The notes beneath the pieces were generated by a model. That model saw nothing but the letters and a program-made list of their open reading frames with translations. It ran no database searches and was not told where the DNA came from. A stretch of 46,052 nucleotides of DNA from JBHHZJ01 sp046758005 (GTDB lineage Bacteria; Pseudomonadota; Alphaproteobacteria; Kiloniellales; J153): positions 1-46,052 of the forward strand of contig JBHHZJ010000015.1 in assembly GCA_046758005.1 (NCBI GenBank), given 5' to 3'. Shown here piece after piece: positions 46,030 to 46,052 of the stretch (positions are counted from its first letter, which is position 1; each line of letters begins with the position of its first letter). The position numbers and the translations under genes were made by a program.

Positions 46030-46052
46030 GTGAGAGAAGCGGAAGAAGATAG

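Overview
The window is a high-GC stretch of a bacterial chromosome. Its gene content and order point to an alphaproteobacterium, probably of Rhodospirillales type. Evidence includes the short alphaproteobacterial HPr kinase, the pckA/chvI/chvG/hprK/rapZ/EIIA-Man/HPr/EI neighbourhood, a DivL-like kinase, AddAB in place of RecBCD, and a FYDLN-type acidic zinc-ribbon protein. Nearly all of it is dense core genome. No insertion sequences, phage genes or CRISPR arrays are visible.

Layout. (1) 1-1750: the tail of a TRAP-transporter small permease and two small membrane proteins. (2) 1876-2429: tRNA-Ala(GGC) and the acidic zinc-ribbon protein on the minus strand. (3) 2599-10987, plus strand: aroA-cmk-rpsA, ihfB-lapA, an ornithine-cyclodeaminase-family gene, pyrF, a membrane protein and trpF. 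(4) 10995-15896: a SHOCT protein (minus), then trpB-trpA-accD-folC (plus). (5) 15964-25214, minus strand: tsaE-amgK-murU-addB-addA-trxA, with overlapping starts and stops from tsaE through addA. (6) 25376-28806: a type-2 ferredoxin-NADP reductase (plus) convergent with a DivL-like kinase (minus). (7) 28962-36870, minus strand: chvI-chvG-[hprK-rapZ fusion]-EIIA(Man)-HPr-EI-ahcY. (8) 37261-42101, plus strand: a GlxA/AraC regulator, a HugZ-like protein, pckA, an inverted pair of REP-like elements and an EamA permease. (9) 42265 to the right edge: a MerR-controlled envelope module.

How the genes work together. Blocks 3-5 serve aromatic amino acid, pyrimidine, folate and fatty acid synthesis, translation, recombination and peptidoglycan recycling. 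Block 7 joins an incomplete, regulatory sugar phosphotransferase system (no sugar permease) to the ChvG-ChvI envelope-stress system. PEP carboxykinase, which makes the PEP that feeds EI, lies close by. HPr kinase and the RNase adaptor RapZ, normally separate proteins, are here one continuous 466-residue reading frame.

The most unusual region is the right end. A MerR regulator has the three cysteines in the spacing of mercury-type MerR. It sits behind a promoter with the mer-type 19-bp spacer and CCGTA-N6-TACGG dyad, and a second such site lies 1.4 kb further on. The genes controlled are not the usual merT/merP/merA. They are two paralogous outer-membrane beta-barrel proteins, a secreted CxxC metal-binding protein and a membrane-anchored NHL propeller, and the cluster may continue past the right edge.
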